Assembly: GCF_003729955.1 (NCBI RefSeq)
Contig: NZ_RJTX01000002.1
Span: 1-64,000, forward strand
DNA: 64,000 bases
Source: Chryseobacterium daecheongense
Lineage (GTDB): Bacteria > Bacteroidota > Bacteroidia > Flavobacteriales > Weeksellaceae
Reading direction: 5' to 3'
Shown: positions 33,189 through 41,430 of the stretch, piece by piece
How positions within the stretch are numbered: position 1 is the first letter of the stretch
Layout: the number at the start of each line of letters is the position of its first letter
Notes under the pieces: model-generated
Told to the model about the DNA's origin: nothing
What the model saw: only the letters and a program-made list of their open reading frames with translations
Databases searched by the model: none
Program-made: the position numbers and the translations under genes

Positions 33189-34253
33189 ATGACAGAAGAT
33201 AATGAAGATTTTTTAGAGGATGGATTATTAGACCCCAACAATCTAGACATTGATGAGGAAAATAAAGGGCTGTATGAACATCTTAATATTACTGTGGACA
33301 GCAAGCAGGAACCATTGAGAATTGATAAATTCTTATTGATATACCGCCAGAATTCCTCCAGAAACAAAATCTCACAGACCTGCAGAGCAGGAAATGTGGT
33401 TGTTAATGGCATTCCCGTAAAACAGAACTACAGGGTAAAACCGGGAGATCAGATTTCTGTTTTGTTAGCGCATCCTCCAAGAGAAAATGTCATAATTCCA
33501 CAGGATATTCCTGTCAATATTGTATACGAAGATGATGATCTTGTCGTTATAGATAAAGAAGCCGGAATGGTGGTGCATCCGGGATTTGGGAACTGGGACG
33601 GGACATTGGTGAATGCATTGGCGTATCATTTCGAGCAAAACGGGGAAAAATCCGATCTGGACAGAGTAGGGCTTGTTCACCGAATTGACAAGGATACATC
33701 GGGACTTCTTGTGGTCGCCAAAAATGAATATGCATTAAGTTTCCTGGCCAAACAATTTTTTGAGAGAACCACGAAAAGATTATACTGGGCTTTTGTGTGG
33801 GGAAATATGCAGGAAGATGAAGGAACGATCAGGGGACATATTGGAAGACATCCTAAAAACAGAATGCAAATGTCTGTATACGAAGACGGAAGCCAGGGAA
33901 AACATGCGGTTACCCATTATAAGGTGCTGGAAAGGTTTAAATACATGACCTGGGTAGAATGTAAGCTGGAAACGGGAAGGACGCACCAGATCAGGGCTCA
34001 TTTCAAACACATCGGGCATACTTTGTTTAATGATGAGAGATATGAAGGACATACACCGTTAAGAGGAGTGAATCTGCCAAAATACAAGCAGTTTATAAAG
34101 AATGTTTTTGATATTCTGCCCAGACACGCGCTTCATGCCCATACTTTGGGATTTGTGCATCCGACTACGAAGAAAGAATTATATTTTGAGAGCCCAATGC
34201 CATCAGATATGGAGGAAGCCGTAAAAAAATGGAGAAAATATTTAGAAAACTAA
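33189..34253 (+). CDS. rluD: RluA-family pseudouridine synthase, RluD-like
   Basis: A 354-residue pseudouridine synthase for rRNA. An S4 RNA-binding domain is at ~40-100 (LRIDKFLLIYRQNSSRNKISQTCRAGNVVVNG) and the catalytic domain follows, with HRIDKDTSGLLVVAKN (~158-173) containing the essential Asp. Later RLYWAFVWGN and GRTHQIRAHFKHIGHTLFNDERY are family signatures. The N-terminal ~35 residues are acidic and extra. RluD of E. coli modifies 23S rRNA at 1911, 1915 and 1917; the precise sites here are inferred. Confidence 0.9.
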   Translation: MTEDNEDFLEDGLLDPNNLDIDEENKGLYEHLNITVDSKQEPLRIDKFLLIYRQNSSRNKISQTCRAGNVVVNGIPVKQNYRVKPGDQISVLLAHPPRENVIIPQDIPVNIVYEDDDLVVIDKEAGMVVHPGFGNWDGTLVNALAYHFEQNGEKSDLDRVGLVHRIDKDTSGLLVVAKNEYALSFLAKQFFERTTKRLYWAFVWGNMQEDEGTIRGHIGRHPKNRMQMSVYEDGSQGKHAVTHYKVLERFKYMTWVECKLETGRTHQIRAHFKHIGHTLFNDERYEGHTPLRGVNLPKYKQFIKNVFDILPRHALHAHTLGFVHPTTKKELYFESPMPSDMEEAVKKWRKYLEN

Positions 34254-34273
34254 AAATATATTGAGAATTTTTT

Positions 34274-34281
34274 TATATTTG
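34274..34281 (+). promoter_or_regulatory. -7 box of the PorP family gene
   Basis: TATATTTG, 23 bp before ATG 34305. A TTG start at 34287 would be at or before the transcript start, so it is not used. Confidence 0.5.
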
Positions 34282-34304
34282 TTGAATTGAAATCAAGATT
34301 TGTT

Positions 34305-35255
34305 ATGAGAAAACTATATGCTATCGTATGTTTAGCTCTTTTGTCGAATGCATACAAAGCACAAGAATCACTACCATACTATCAGCAATATCTTTTGGAT
34401 GGTGAGTTCCTGTTCAACCCAGCTCAATACGGAAAAACAGATTACGTACAGCTCAACGCCAACTATCAACAACAATTTTCAAAGTTCAGTGAGTCTCCGA
34501 ATGTTCAGTCCATAGGGATCAATGCGAACATTTTCGATAGAGTAGGTGCTGGTCTTTCTGTATTCAGAGACAGCAACGGGCCTATTTCTGCGGGAGGGAT
34601 TACAGCTGGTGCTTCTTATTTCATTCCGTTAAGTAGTGAAGGAGATAGAAAAGATCAGTTCTCTTTCGGTACAAGTGTTAATTTTTACAATATGAATTTT
34701 GATTATTCAAAAATTAATACTGAAGACGGATACGATCCTTTATTACAAGGAAATGAAAGTAATATTTTTATGGTATATGCGAACTTCGGTTTAGCAGCAA
34801 CATATAGAAATATTTTCGGAGGAGTTTCTGTTAATGATATTGCGTTAAGTAACGATGAGTCTATTGTTAACAACTACGAACCATCTCCAATCAAGTTTTT
34901 CTTAAATTTAGGATATAACTGGCATTTGGCAGATAATATTGCTTTAACGCCTTCATTGTTAATCAACTTAAATACAAACTCAACAAGAATGGTAGATTAC
35001 AACTTAATGGCTACCTTCTCTAATGAGATCAATTCATTCTCTGCAGGATTAAGCTACAGATCTGTTCAGAACAGATTTGATAACCAACAGCTTCAGATTG
35101 CACCAGTAGTAAAAGTGAAATTCAACAAATTCATGATTGGTGCTACTTACAATATTGGACTTTCTGATATTCAGCAATATGGAGGAGACAGCTTCATGAT
35201 CGGATTAGGTTATGAGTTTGATAACTTCATTAACCACAGAGGATTTAGATATTAA
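34305..35255 (+). CDS. Type IX secretion PorP/SprF family membrane protein
   Basis: A 316-residue predicted outer-membrane beta-barrel with a signal peptide (1-18, MRKLYAIVCLALLSNAYK) and the PorP/SprF opening SLPYYQQYLLDGEFLFNPAQYG. PorP/SprF proteins sit in the outer membrane, are part of the type IX secretion and gliding apparatus, or help transport particular adhesins. The barrel strands run to the C-terminal Phe-Arg-Tyr. It stands alone, not next to a large adhesin or the por operon, so it is likely one of several PorP paralogues in the genome. Confidence 0.88.
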   Translation: MRKLYAIVCLALLSNAYKAQESLPYYQQYLLDGEFLFNPAQYGKTDYVQLNANYQQQFSKFSESPNVQSIGINANIFDRVGAGLSVFRDSNGPISAGGITAGASYFIPLSSEGDRKDQFSFGTSVNFYNMNFDYSKINTEDGYDPLLQGNESNIFMVYANFGLAATYRNIFGGVSVNDIALSNDESIVNNYEPSPIKFFLNLGYNWHLADNIALTPSLLINLNTNSTRMVDYNLMATFSNEINSFSAGLSYRSVQNRFDNQQLQIAPVVKVKFNKFMIGATYNIGLSDIQQYGGDSFMIGLGYEFDNFINHRGFRY

Positions 35256-35278
35256 TCCATTTAATTTAAATAAATTTG

Positions 35279-35306
35279 AGCTCTGAATTTTTTCAGAGCT
35301 TTTTTT
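35279..35306 (+). terminator. Terminator of the PorP gene touching the hemW start codon
   Basis: AGCTCTGAA (35279-35287), TTTT, TTCAGAGCT (35292-35300) and T6 (35301-35306). The next base starts the hemW ATG (35307). Any transcript entering hemW from PorP must pass this terminator, and a structured RNA would lie directly before the start codon. Confidence 0.8.
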
Positions 35307-36431
35307 ATGATTTATATTCACATCCCATTCTGTAAACAGAAATGCAGCTACTGTAATTTTCACTTTTCAACGTCTTTACAATTTAAAGATGAAATGTTAG
35401 CTGCGATCAAAAAAGAAATCTTTCTAAGAAAGGATGAATTGCAGAATAAAACATTACAGTCCTTGTATTTTGGAGGGGGAACTCCTTCTATCCTTTCAGG
35501 GGATGAAATCAAAGCGTTAATTGATGAGGTCTTACAATATTTTGACTTTACAAAAGATATAGAAATTACCTTGGAAGCCAATCCGGATGATTTGAATAAT
35601 CAATTTTTAAAGGCCCTTTCAAACTCGCCGGTCAATCGTTTATCCATAGGAACCCAGAGTTTTTTTGATGAGGATTTAAAGCTGATGAATCGTGCCCATA
35701 ATGCTTCAGAAGCAGAAGGATCCATAAAAAGAGCACAGGATTTTGGATTTGAAAATCTAAGTATTGACCTGATCTATGGTTCCCCGAGTTCCGGTTTTGA
35801 AACCTGGAAAGAAAACCTGAATAAAACAATTGCCTTGCAGGTCCCACATATTTCTTCCTACGCTTTAACAGTTGAACCTAAAACGGCTTTAAATGATTGG
35901 ATCCAGAAAGGAAAAGTTTCCAATCCAAGAGAAGAAGAACAGAATAAGGAGTTTTATTATTTATCGGATTTCTTAAAAGATAATGGCTTTGAGCATTATG
36001 AAATTTCCAATTTTGCCAAACCGGGCTTTTATTCGAAGCATAATTCCGCTTATTGGAAGTATAAGGAATATTTGGGAATTGGTCCTTCTGCACATTCCTA
36101 TGACGGCAATGAGATCAGAAGCTGGAATGTGGCCAACAACTCACAGTATATTAAAAAAATAAGCTCCAATCTTTTGGCTAAAGAAACAGAAGTCCTTTCA
36201 CAGGAAGATCAGTTCAATGAAATGATGATGATCGGCCTGAGAACCATTTGGGGAGTAGATTTGAGTCAATTAAAAAGCAAGTTTTCCGAAAAAATACTTG
36301 AACATTTCCAAAAAGAGACTCAGTCTAAAATAGAAGAAGGAATTCTGATGGTGGAAAATGATCATCTGAAAATTCCCGAAAAACATTGGTTTATGGCAGA
36401 TGGAATTGCTTCGGATTTATTCATTGTATAA
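35307..36431 (+). CDS. hemW: HemW-type radical SAM heme chaperone
   Basis: A 374-residue radical SAM protein of the coproporphyrinogen III oxidase-like family; HemW inserts heme into target proteins rather than oxidising porphyrin. The opening MIYIHIPFC is directly followed by the radical SAM motif CKQKCSYCNF (Cys residues at 9, 13 and 16; CxxxCxxC). The HNAxYWK region (KHNSAYWKYKEYLGIGPSAHSY) is conserved in HemW. The N-terminus fits the family exactly, so the start is firm. The PorP terminator leaves no untranslated leader, which makes its expression puzzling. Confidence 0.9.
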   Translation: MIYIHIPFCKQKCSYCNFHFSTSLQFKDEMLAAIKKEIFLRKDELQNKTLQSLYFGGGTPSILSGDEIKALIDEVLQYFDFTKDIEITLEANPDDLNNQFLKALSNSPVNRLSIGTQSFFDEDLKLMNRAHNASEAEGSIKRAQDFGFENLSIDLIYGSPSSGFETWKENLNKTIALQVPHISSYALTVEPKTALNDWIQKGKVSNPREEEQNKEFYYLSDFLKDNGFEHYEISNFAKPGFYSKHNSAYWKYKEYLGIGPSAHSYDGNEIRSWNVANNSQYIKKISSNLLAKETEVLSQEDQFNEMMMIGLRTIWGVDLSQLKSKFSEKILEHFQKETQSKIEEGILMVENDHLKIPEKHWFMADGIASDLFIV

Positions 36432-36441
36432 GCTATTAATG

Positions 36442-36449
36442 TATATTTG
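36442..36449 (+). promoter_or_regulatory. -7 box of the MuiA family gene
   Basis: TATATTTG, 22 bp before ATG 36472 and 10 bp after the hemW stop codon. Confidence 0.5.
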
Positions 36450-36471
36450 AATTTTAAAATAAAAACTAACT

Positions 36472-38070
36472 ATGAAAATAAAATTATTGTTGTTTCTTTT
36501 TGTAGGGATTCTACACTATGCTCAAAAGCCAATTTTTGCTAAGGCCAAAGTAAATACGGTAAATGTTTATAGAAATTCTGCTGAACTACAAAACTTAGCT
36601 GTTTTTTCCCTGCCTGCCGGATCATCGGAAGTGGTAATAACTAATATTTCCGACGAAATCCAAGAAAATTCTATACAGGTTAATGTAAATAATAAGAATG
36701 TGACCATACTATCAGTTCAATATACAGATAACTATATTTCTGAATATGATACGGATAAAACAAACCCTCGGATCAAAAAAGTGACGGATAGTATAACTCT
36801 TGTAGAAGATATCATAGCAAAATCCAATATAGAATTAGAGGCAAATACGAAAACACTTGAGCTTTTAGACAAAAACCAAACTGTTCTGGTTGGTAGCAGT
36901 ACTTCGAATGTAGCTCAACTTACACAATTAACGGAATATTACAAAAATAAGAGAATAGAGATAAGCAATATTATATCAGCCATCAACAAAAAGAACAGCG
37001 AACTGCAAAAAAAACTTAATCGCTTAAAGAGCAGCCTGAAAATAAACTCCGAAATGGAAGAAGCTTCCTCTGACGGGGTTTTGGTTCTGAAAGTAATGAG
37101 CAATACAGCTGTAAATCTAAAAGCAGATATCAGCTATATGGCTGAAAATGCCTCCTGGCAACCTTTCTATGAGATAAGAGGAAGTAAGCTTTCGGAACCT
37201 TTGGATATGATTTTTAAAGCTAAGGTGACACAAGATACTGGCTTGGATTGGAAAGGAGTGAAATTATCTTTAATCAACGGAAGATCCACCCGCAATAATA
37301 CAGCTCCAGTTGTTAAGCCATGGTTTTTAGATTCTTACAAGGAAGAAGATAAGGTTGTTATAGCAAGAGGATATAATGGTAGACATGATACTGTTGCTAA
37401 AGAACAACGAATTGAAGAAGTAGTAGTTACTGCGGCTGGATTCAGATATGTAGAAAACCAATTTAATATTAGCTTTGATGTAGATGTTCCTTATGATGTT
37501 TTATCGAATGGACAGGATCACTTTATTAATCTTAAACAAGAGAAAGTTCCTGCAACTTATAAGTATTTTACAGCTCCGAAATACAGCAGGGATGCATTCC
37601 TTATAGCAAAGATAAATGACTTTAATAAATATAATCTGATCTCAGCACCGGCAAATATTATTTTTGAAAACATGTATATTGGAGAAACCAATATTAATCC
37701 GAATCAGACTGCAGATGAATTGAATATTACTTTAGGAGATGATAAAAAAGTCAGCATCAGCAAAGAAGTCATTTATGATAAAGGCAATGTGAAACTATTC
37801 TCATCCTATCAGGAAAAAACATTTACTTACGATATTATTGTCCGAAATAATAAAAAAGATGCAATAGATATAGAAATTAAAGATCAGTTTCCTTTAAGCA
37901 AAGACGAATCTGTGAAAATAGAATTATTGCAAAGTGAAAAAGCACAGGTTGATCAGGAAAAAGGGTATTTAAGCTGGAATGTAAACATCTCTCCTTCAGA
38001 AACAAAGAAATTCAGAGTGAGTTATAAGGTGAGATACCCGAAAGATTATTCAATTAGTAATCTTAATTAA
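36472..38070 (+). CDS. MuiA family protein (DUF4140/DUF4139)
   Basis: A 532-residue secreted protein. After a signal peptide (1-17, ending LHYAQK) comes a DUF4140 domain (~20-110, VYRNSAELQNLAVFSLPAGSSEVVITNIS), a coiled-coil segment (~110-190) and a DUF4139 domain that fills the rest (SYMAENASWQPFYEIRG, then WKGVKLSLINGR, and the closing FRVSYKVRYPKDY). The family is named after a mucoidy inhibitor, but its function is unknown. An insert at ~308-330 contains RIEEVVVTAAG, which looks like the TonB-box motif EEVVVTGYG of TonB-dependent receptors. Its meaning here is not clear. Confidence 0.88.
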   Translation: MKIKLLLFLFVGILHYAQKPIFAKAKVNTVNVYRNSAELQNLAVFSLPAGSSEVVITNISDEIQENSIQVNVNNKNVTILSVQYTDNYISEYDTDKTNPRIKKVTDSITLVEDIIAKSNIELEANTKTLELLDKNQTVLVGSSTSNVAQLTQLTEYYKNKRIEISNIISAINKKNSELQKKLNRLKSSLKINSEMEEASSDGVLVLKVMSNTAVNLKADISYMAENASWQPFYEIRGSKLSEPLDMIFKAKVTQDTGLDWKGVKLSLINGRSTRNNTAPVVKPWFLDSYKEEDKVVIARGYNGRHDTVAKEQRIEEVVVTAAGFRYVENQFNISFDVDVPYDVLSNGQDHFINLKQEKVPATYKYFTAPKYSRDAFLIAKINDFNKYNLISAPANIIFENMYIGETNINPNQTADELNITLGDDKKVSISKEVIYDKGNVKLFSSYQEKTFTYDIIVRNNKKDAIDIEIKDQFPLSKDESVKIELLQSEKAQVDQEKGYLSWNVNISPSETKKFRVSYKVRYPKDYSISNLN

Positions 38071-38087
38071 TTTACAATACTATTCAC

Positions 38088-38095
38088 TATTTTTG
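38088..38095 (+). promoter_or_regulatory. -7 box of murI
   Basis: TATTTTTG at 38088-38095. The TTG at 38093 that opens the murI frame is inside this box, so the TTG at 38114 is a better start codon. Confidence 0.5.
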
Positions 38096-38113
38096 TATAA
38101 AATTTCAGTTCAT

Positions 38114-38944
38114 TTGAAAACAAAGAAACAAGATTATTCGCATCTTTCGCCCAAACAGCCTATCGGGATTTTTGACAGTGGAGTTGGAGGTTTAACGGTT
38201 GCAAAGGAAATAAAAAGACTTCTTCCGAATGAAGATCTTATTTATTTTGGAGATACGAAACACCTTCCTTACGGGGAGAAATCAAAAGAAGCCATCATTG
38301 AATATTCTACCAAGATTACCAATTTCTTGTTGGAGCAGAACTGTAAAGCGATTGTTATTGCCTGTAATACAGCCACTGCCAATGCTTTAAATGAAGTGTT
38401 GGAATCCGTTTCATGCAGAGTTCCGGTAATTGATGTGATCAATCCGGTTGCAGAGAAAGTAGCCTATGAAATTCATAATAATGTGGGTGTGATTGCTACA
38501 AAAGCAACTGTGAATTCAGGATTGTATAAAAAAAGCATTAGAAAGCATAATAAGTTCATTAAAGTAGATGAGCTGGCTACCCCTTTATTGGTACCTGCCA
38601 TTGAAGAAGGTTTCAAGAACCATCCCATTACCCACGCGATTATTTACAATTATTTAAGCAATACTAAGCTGAAAAATATTGAAACACTAATTCTGGGTTG
38701 TACCCATTACCCATTACTGATCGATGAGATCAAGCAATATTACGGAAACCGTGTCCGTGTTATAGACTCGCCGAATATTGTAGCGAACCATTTGAAGATT
38801 ATCTTAGATAAATATAATCTCTTGAATGACAATAATCCGAAACCGAATTATCATTTTTATCTTTCAGATCTTACCAAGAATTTTGAGAAAATCTCTAAAA
38901 AATTCTTTGGTAAAACCATTGATCTGGAATTAAGAGTATTATAA
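38114..38944 (+). CDS. murI: Glutamate racemase
   Basis: A 276-residue racemase supplying D-glutamate for peptidoglycan. There is no ATG before the first conserved motif (PIGIFDSGVGGLTVAKEI), so a TTG start at 38114 (MKTKKQDYSHLSPKQ) is proposed. The two catalytic Cys lie in IACNTATAN and LGCTHYPLL. FGDTKHLPYGEKSKEAI is the other family signature. Length from this start fits the family. It follows the MuiA gene by 43 bp and ends in a very strong terminator. Confidence 0.93.
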   Translation: MKTKKQDYSHLSPKQPIGIFDSGVGGLTVAKEIKRLLPNEDLIYFGDTKHLPYGEKSKEAIIEYSTKITNFLLEQNCKAIVIACNTATANALNEVLESVSCRVPVIDVINPVAEKVAYEIHNNVGVIATKATVNSGLYKKSIRKHNKFIKVDELATPLLVPAIEEGFKNHPITHAIIYNYLSNTKLKNIETLILGCTHYPLLIDEIKQYYGNRVRVIDSPNIVANHLKIILDKYNLLNDNNPKPNYHFYLSDLTKNFEKISKKFFGKTIDLELRVL

Positions 38945-38978
38945 ATAAGAGCGGCTTCGTAAGAAGCCGCTCTTATTT
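38943..38978. terminator. Bidirectional terminator between murI and the nitroreductase gene
   Basis: A perfect 16-bp stem (38943-38958 with 38963-38978), core GAGCGGCTTC/GAAGCCGCTC, loop GTAA. Its left arm includes the murI stop codon. Confidence 0.88.
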
Positions 38979-39007
38979 TATGAATGAATTAAGCGTAGAT
39001 ATTACGT

Positions 39008-39607
39008 TTAAACTTCAAGAATCACCTTTTTAGGTTCCAGTCTTTTCTTTGGATTCAGTTTCGGCTGATTGGCATCACTTTCAGACTTCTCCCCAATTGT
39101 CACGGCAAATAAGGTCTCGTATTTCTCATTCTTCAAAATATCATCATATTTATCTGTCTCAATGCCTTCCATTGGAGTAGAATCTATTCCCATATCCGCA
39201 CATGCGGAAAGCAGGACTCCTAGTGACAGGTAAACCTGATGTCCCAGCCAGGCTTTTATTTCAGTCTCTCCTTTTGGCTTTACCATATTTCTATAGTATG
39301 TAACGGCTCCTTCAGGGAGATTTTCCTCAATTTGTTTTTCGAAATCAGCCAGGTTTTTGATGACCTGGAAAACAATCAGATGACTGCTGTCTAAAATTTT
39401 TTCTTTATTGAAGTAAGAAGCTTCTGCCAATTGTTCTTTAATTTCCGGAGTATTAACGAAAATAAAATTCCATGGCTGGCTGTTGATGGAAGAAGGACTT
39501 AAATTCAAAATTTCTTTAAGTTGTTCTACCTGTTCTGTACTAATGGTTCCGTGAGGATTATACTTTTTAACAGTATATCTCGATTGCATTTTTTCTAAAA
39601 AGTTCAT
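39008..39607 (-). CDS. Nitroreductase family protein
   Basis: A 199-residue FMN enzyme of the nitroreductase family (NfsB-like), which reduces quinones and nitro compounds with NAD(P)H. Family features include SRYTVKKYNPHGTISTEQVEQLKEILNLSPSSINSQPWNFIFVNT (FMN-binding region), WLGHQVYLSLGVLLSACADMGIDSTPMEGIE (central helix) and the C-terminal KKRLEPKKVILEV. It is divergent from an HxlR-type regulator over a 84-bp region with mirrored promoters and operators, so it is likely induced by electrophiles through that regulator. Confidence 0.9.
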   Translation of the reverse strand: MNFLEKMQSRYTVKKYNPHGTISTEQVEQLKEILNLSPSSINSQPWNFIFVNTPEIKEQLAEASYFNKEKILDSSHLIVFQVIKNLADFEKQIEENLPEGAVTYYRNMVKPKGETEIKAWLGHQVYLSLGVLLSACADMGIDSTPMEGIETDKYDDILKNEKYETLFAVTIGEKSESDANQPKLNPKKRLEPKKVILEV

Positions 39608-39613
39608 AAATTT

Positions 39614-39689
39614 TATACTATCATTTTTATAGTTGCAAAATTAATGTATGTTTAATAACTTTGCAATAACGGTCTAAAATGATAGTATA
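39614..39689. promoter_or_regulatory. Mirror-symmetric divergent control region of the nitroreductase and hxlR
   Basis: Plus-strand promoter: TTG 39633-39635, 20 bp, TAACTTTG 39656-39663. Minus-strand promoter: TTG 39664-39666 and TAATTTTG 39636-39643, also 20 bp apart. Each -33 box abuts the other's -7 box. A 14-bp inverted pair, TATACTATCATTTT (39614-39627) and AAAATGATAGTATA (39676-39689), flanks both promoters, one copy near each expected transcript start and just before each start codon. This is what a repressor of both genes would use. Confidence 0.75.
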
Positions 39690-39691
39690 CA

Positions 39692-40045
39692 ATGTTTATA
39701 ATTGATGATAAACCCTATCCATGCTGTACAAGTGTAACCATGAGATTCATAGGTGGAAAATGGAAAGCCGTGATATTGATTCACCTGGTGGATGGTGCGA
39801 AAAGATATAATGAGTTAAGAAAGCTGATTCCCACGATTACGGAAAGGACATTGAGCCTTCAGTTGAAGCAATTGGAAGAAGATAATATTATTGATAGAAA
39901 AGTTTTCACAGAAAAGCCGCCATTAATGGTAGAATATGCCTTAACGGATTTTGGAAAAACGCTTCTTCCGGTTTTAAAAGAAATTGCCAATTGGGGAAAT
40001 GTAGCGGTGGACAGATCAAAAAAAATCAGGAAAAAAGCTTCCTGA
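39692..40045 (+). CDS. HxlR family (DUF24) winged-helix regulator
   Basis: A 117-residue MarR/DUF24-type DNA-binding protein. The core FIGGKWKAVILIHLVDGAKRYNELRKLIPTITERTLSLQLKQLEED is the winged helix, with the conserved CC at residues 11-12 (PYPCCTSV) before it. In B. subtilis, related regulators YodB and HypR sense electrophiles through an N-terminal Cys and control azoreductase and nitroreductase genes. Here it is divergent from a nitroreductase and has a matching operator pair, so the same logic is likely. Its stop codon directly abuts that of rsmD (convergent). Confidence 0.92.
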   Translation: MFIIDDKPYPCCTSVTMRFIGGKWKAVILIHLVDGAKRYNELRKLIPTITERTLSLQLKQLEEDNIIDRKVFTEKPPLMVEYALTDFGKTLLPVLKEIANWGNVAVDRSKKIRKKAS

Positions 40046-40621
40046 TTATTCTATTTCTGTATTTTCTTCCTGATTAGGTTTAAAGAAACTGAAACTTACG
40101 TTTCCGTACTTTCGGGTATCGGTAAGATTCGGATGTTGTAGTTTTAGCCTGCTTTGATGTTCCAGGATAAAAACGCCATTTTCTTTCAGGTATTTATTGT
40201 TCAATACCAGCGAGATCATTTCATGGTATTTCTTCTCTTCCGTTTCAAAAGGAGCATCTGCAAAGACAATTTCAAAAGACTTTTTGTTTCTGAACTTTTT
40301 CAGCCAGTCAAAAACATCCCCTCTCTGAACATTGATCTGTAAGGTCATATCCAGACCAGAAGCTGTAGAATTGATGAAAGCTGTATGCTTAGGATTCAGC
40401 TCAACAGAAGTGACGTCCGGACATCCCCTCGAAGCAAACTCCAGGGAAATAGATCCAATCCCCGCGAATAAATCCAGCACGGAAATTGATTGCATATCAT
40501 ACGTATTCTCCAGGATACTGAATAAAGCTTCCTTTGCAAAATCCGTAGTAGGTCTTACATCAAAATTCTTTGGAGCGGCTATCTTTTTGGCTTTCCATTT
40601 GCCTGAGATGATTCTGTACAT
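40046..40621 (-). CDS. rsmD: 16S rRNA (guanine(966)-N(2))-methyltransferase RsmD
   Basis: A 191-residue Rossmann-fold methyltransferase that modifies G966 of 16S rRNA. Family motifs are the opening YRIISGKWKAKKIAAP, RPTTDFAKEALFSIL, and the SAM-binding LDLFAGIGSISLEFASRG. The catalytic motif IV, usually DPPF, reads FADAPFE, so the first Pro is Ala; whether this matters is unknown. It is followed on the same strand, after 74 bp, by the upstream DUF3822 gene, a common pairing in Bacteroidota. It is convergent with hxlR without any gap. Confidence 0.92.
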   Translation of the reverse strand: MYRIISGKWKAKKIAAPKNFDVRPTTDFAKEALFSILENTYDMQSISVLDLFAGIGSISLEFASRGCPDVTSVELNPKHTAFINSTASGLDMTLQINVQRGDVFDWLKKFRNKKSFEIVFADAPFETEEKKYHEMISLVLNNKYLKENGVFILEHQSRLKLQHPNLTDTRKYGNVSFSFFKPNQEENTEIE

Positions 40622-40695
40622 ATTGTTTAAGGGTTAAATGGTAGGTAATGGGCAGCAGTTTAGAAAACTAATTCCTATGATCTGCGTTCTCCAAC

Positions 40696-41412
40696 CTAAT
40701 TTAATATGAAGTTCTTTTTCGGAACGTTATCAAATACAATTTTCAGATTCTTTACGAATTTCTGTAATTCGGAGATAAATGTTTCGTTCTCGGTAGTTTC
40801 TCCATAAGCATAGAAATGAGTTTCATTGATTCCAAAACCGATCTTGCTTAAAGTGAACATCACAAAATAAAGAAAATCAACTTCCGAATTCACATCGAGG
40901 TTATTGTATAAGATCACTTTTTTCTGATCGATCGCAAAGAACTCGCATTGATTGTGATACAGGTTAATATGAATCTCCTTACCGTTTTTGTTGTGGATGG
41001 TATTCAAAAACTTTTCACCTGAAAAATTGAATCTTACGGGAACAGCCAATTCCTTTATTTTCTTGTAGAAACTTTTAGGAAAAGTATAATAAAACTGAAC
41101 CTTGAATTTCTTATTGACGGAAAGCATCAGCTCTTCATTTTCTTTATCAACAGGGGCATTGAAGGCAATCAGATCATATCCGTTTTCATGTTCAGAAAAA
41201 CCTTCCGGCATCAGTGTAAAGTGATTGAAAGCCGAAATAACAGAAACTTCATCAAACCTTTGCTTGATTAAAACTTCATCCAGCTTATCCGCAATAAAAT
41301 TTTCCGGAGTTTCCTCTGTAACGAAATAAGACTTTTCTTCCAGAATGCTTTTGTTTTTAGCGATCTGGTAAATTAATCCGTCTTTGGTAAAAAGTAAATT
41401 AAGTACGTTCAT
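40696..41412 (-). CDS. DUF3822 family protein
   Basis: A 238-residue protein of the DUF3822 family, found in Bacteroidota and usually next to rsmD, as here. The sequence is soluble, with the opening MNVLNLLFTKDGLIYQIA, a central FNAPVDKENEELMLSVNKKFKVQF and a later INLYHNQCEFFAIDQKKVILYNNL. The pattern is reminiscent of actin-like ASKHA folds, which I can only suggest. The function is unknown. It lies 74 bp upstream of rsmD on the same strand; the gap contains degenerate G/T-rich repeats. Confidence 0.8.
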   Translation of the reverse strand: MNVLNLLFTKDGLIYQIAKNKSILEEKSYFVTEETPENFIADKLDEVLIKQRFDEVSVISAFNHFTLMPEGFSEHENGYDLIAFNAPVDKENEELMLSVNKKFKVQFYYTFPKSFYKKIKELAVPVRFNFSGEKFLNTIHNKNGKEIHINLYHNQCEFFAIDQKKVILYNNLDVNSEVDFLYFVMFTLSKIGFGINETHFYAYGETTENETFISELQKFVKNLKIVFDNVPKKNFILN

Positions 41413-41430
41413 ATTTCAATTGGTGCAAAT

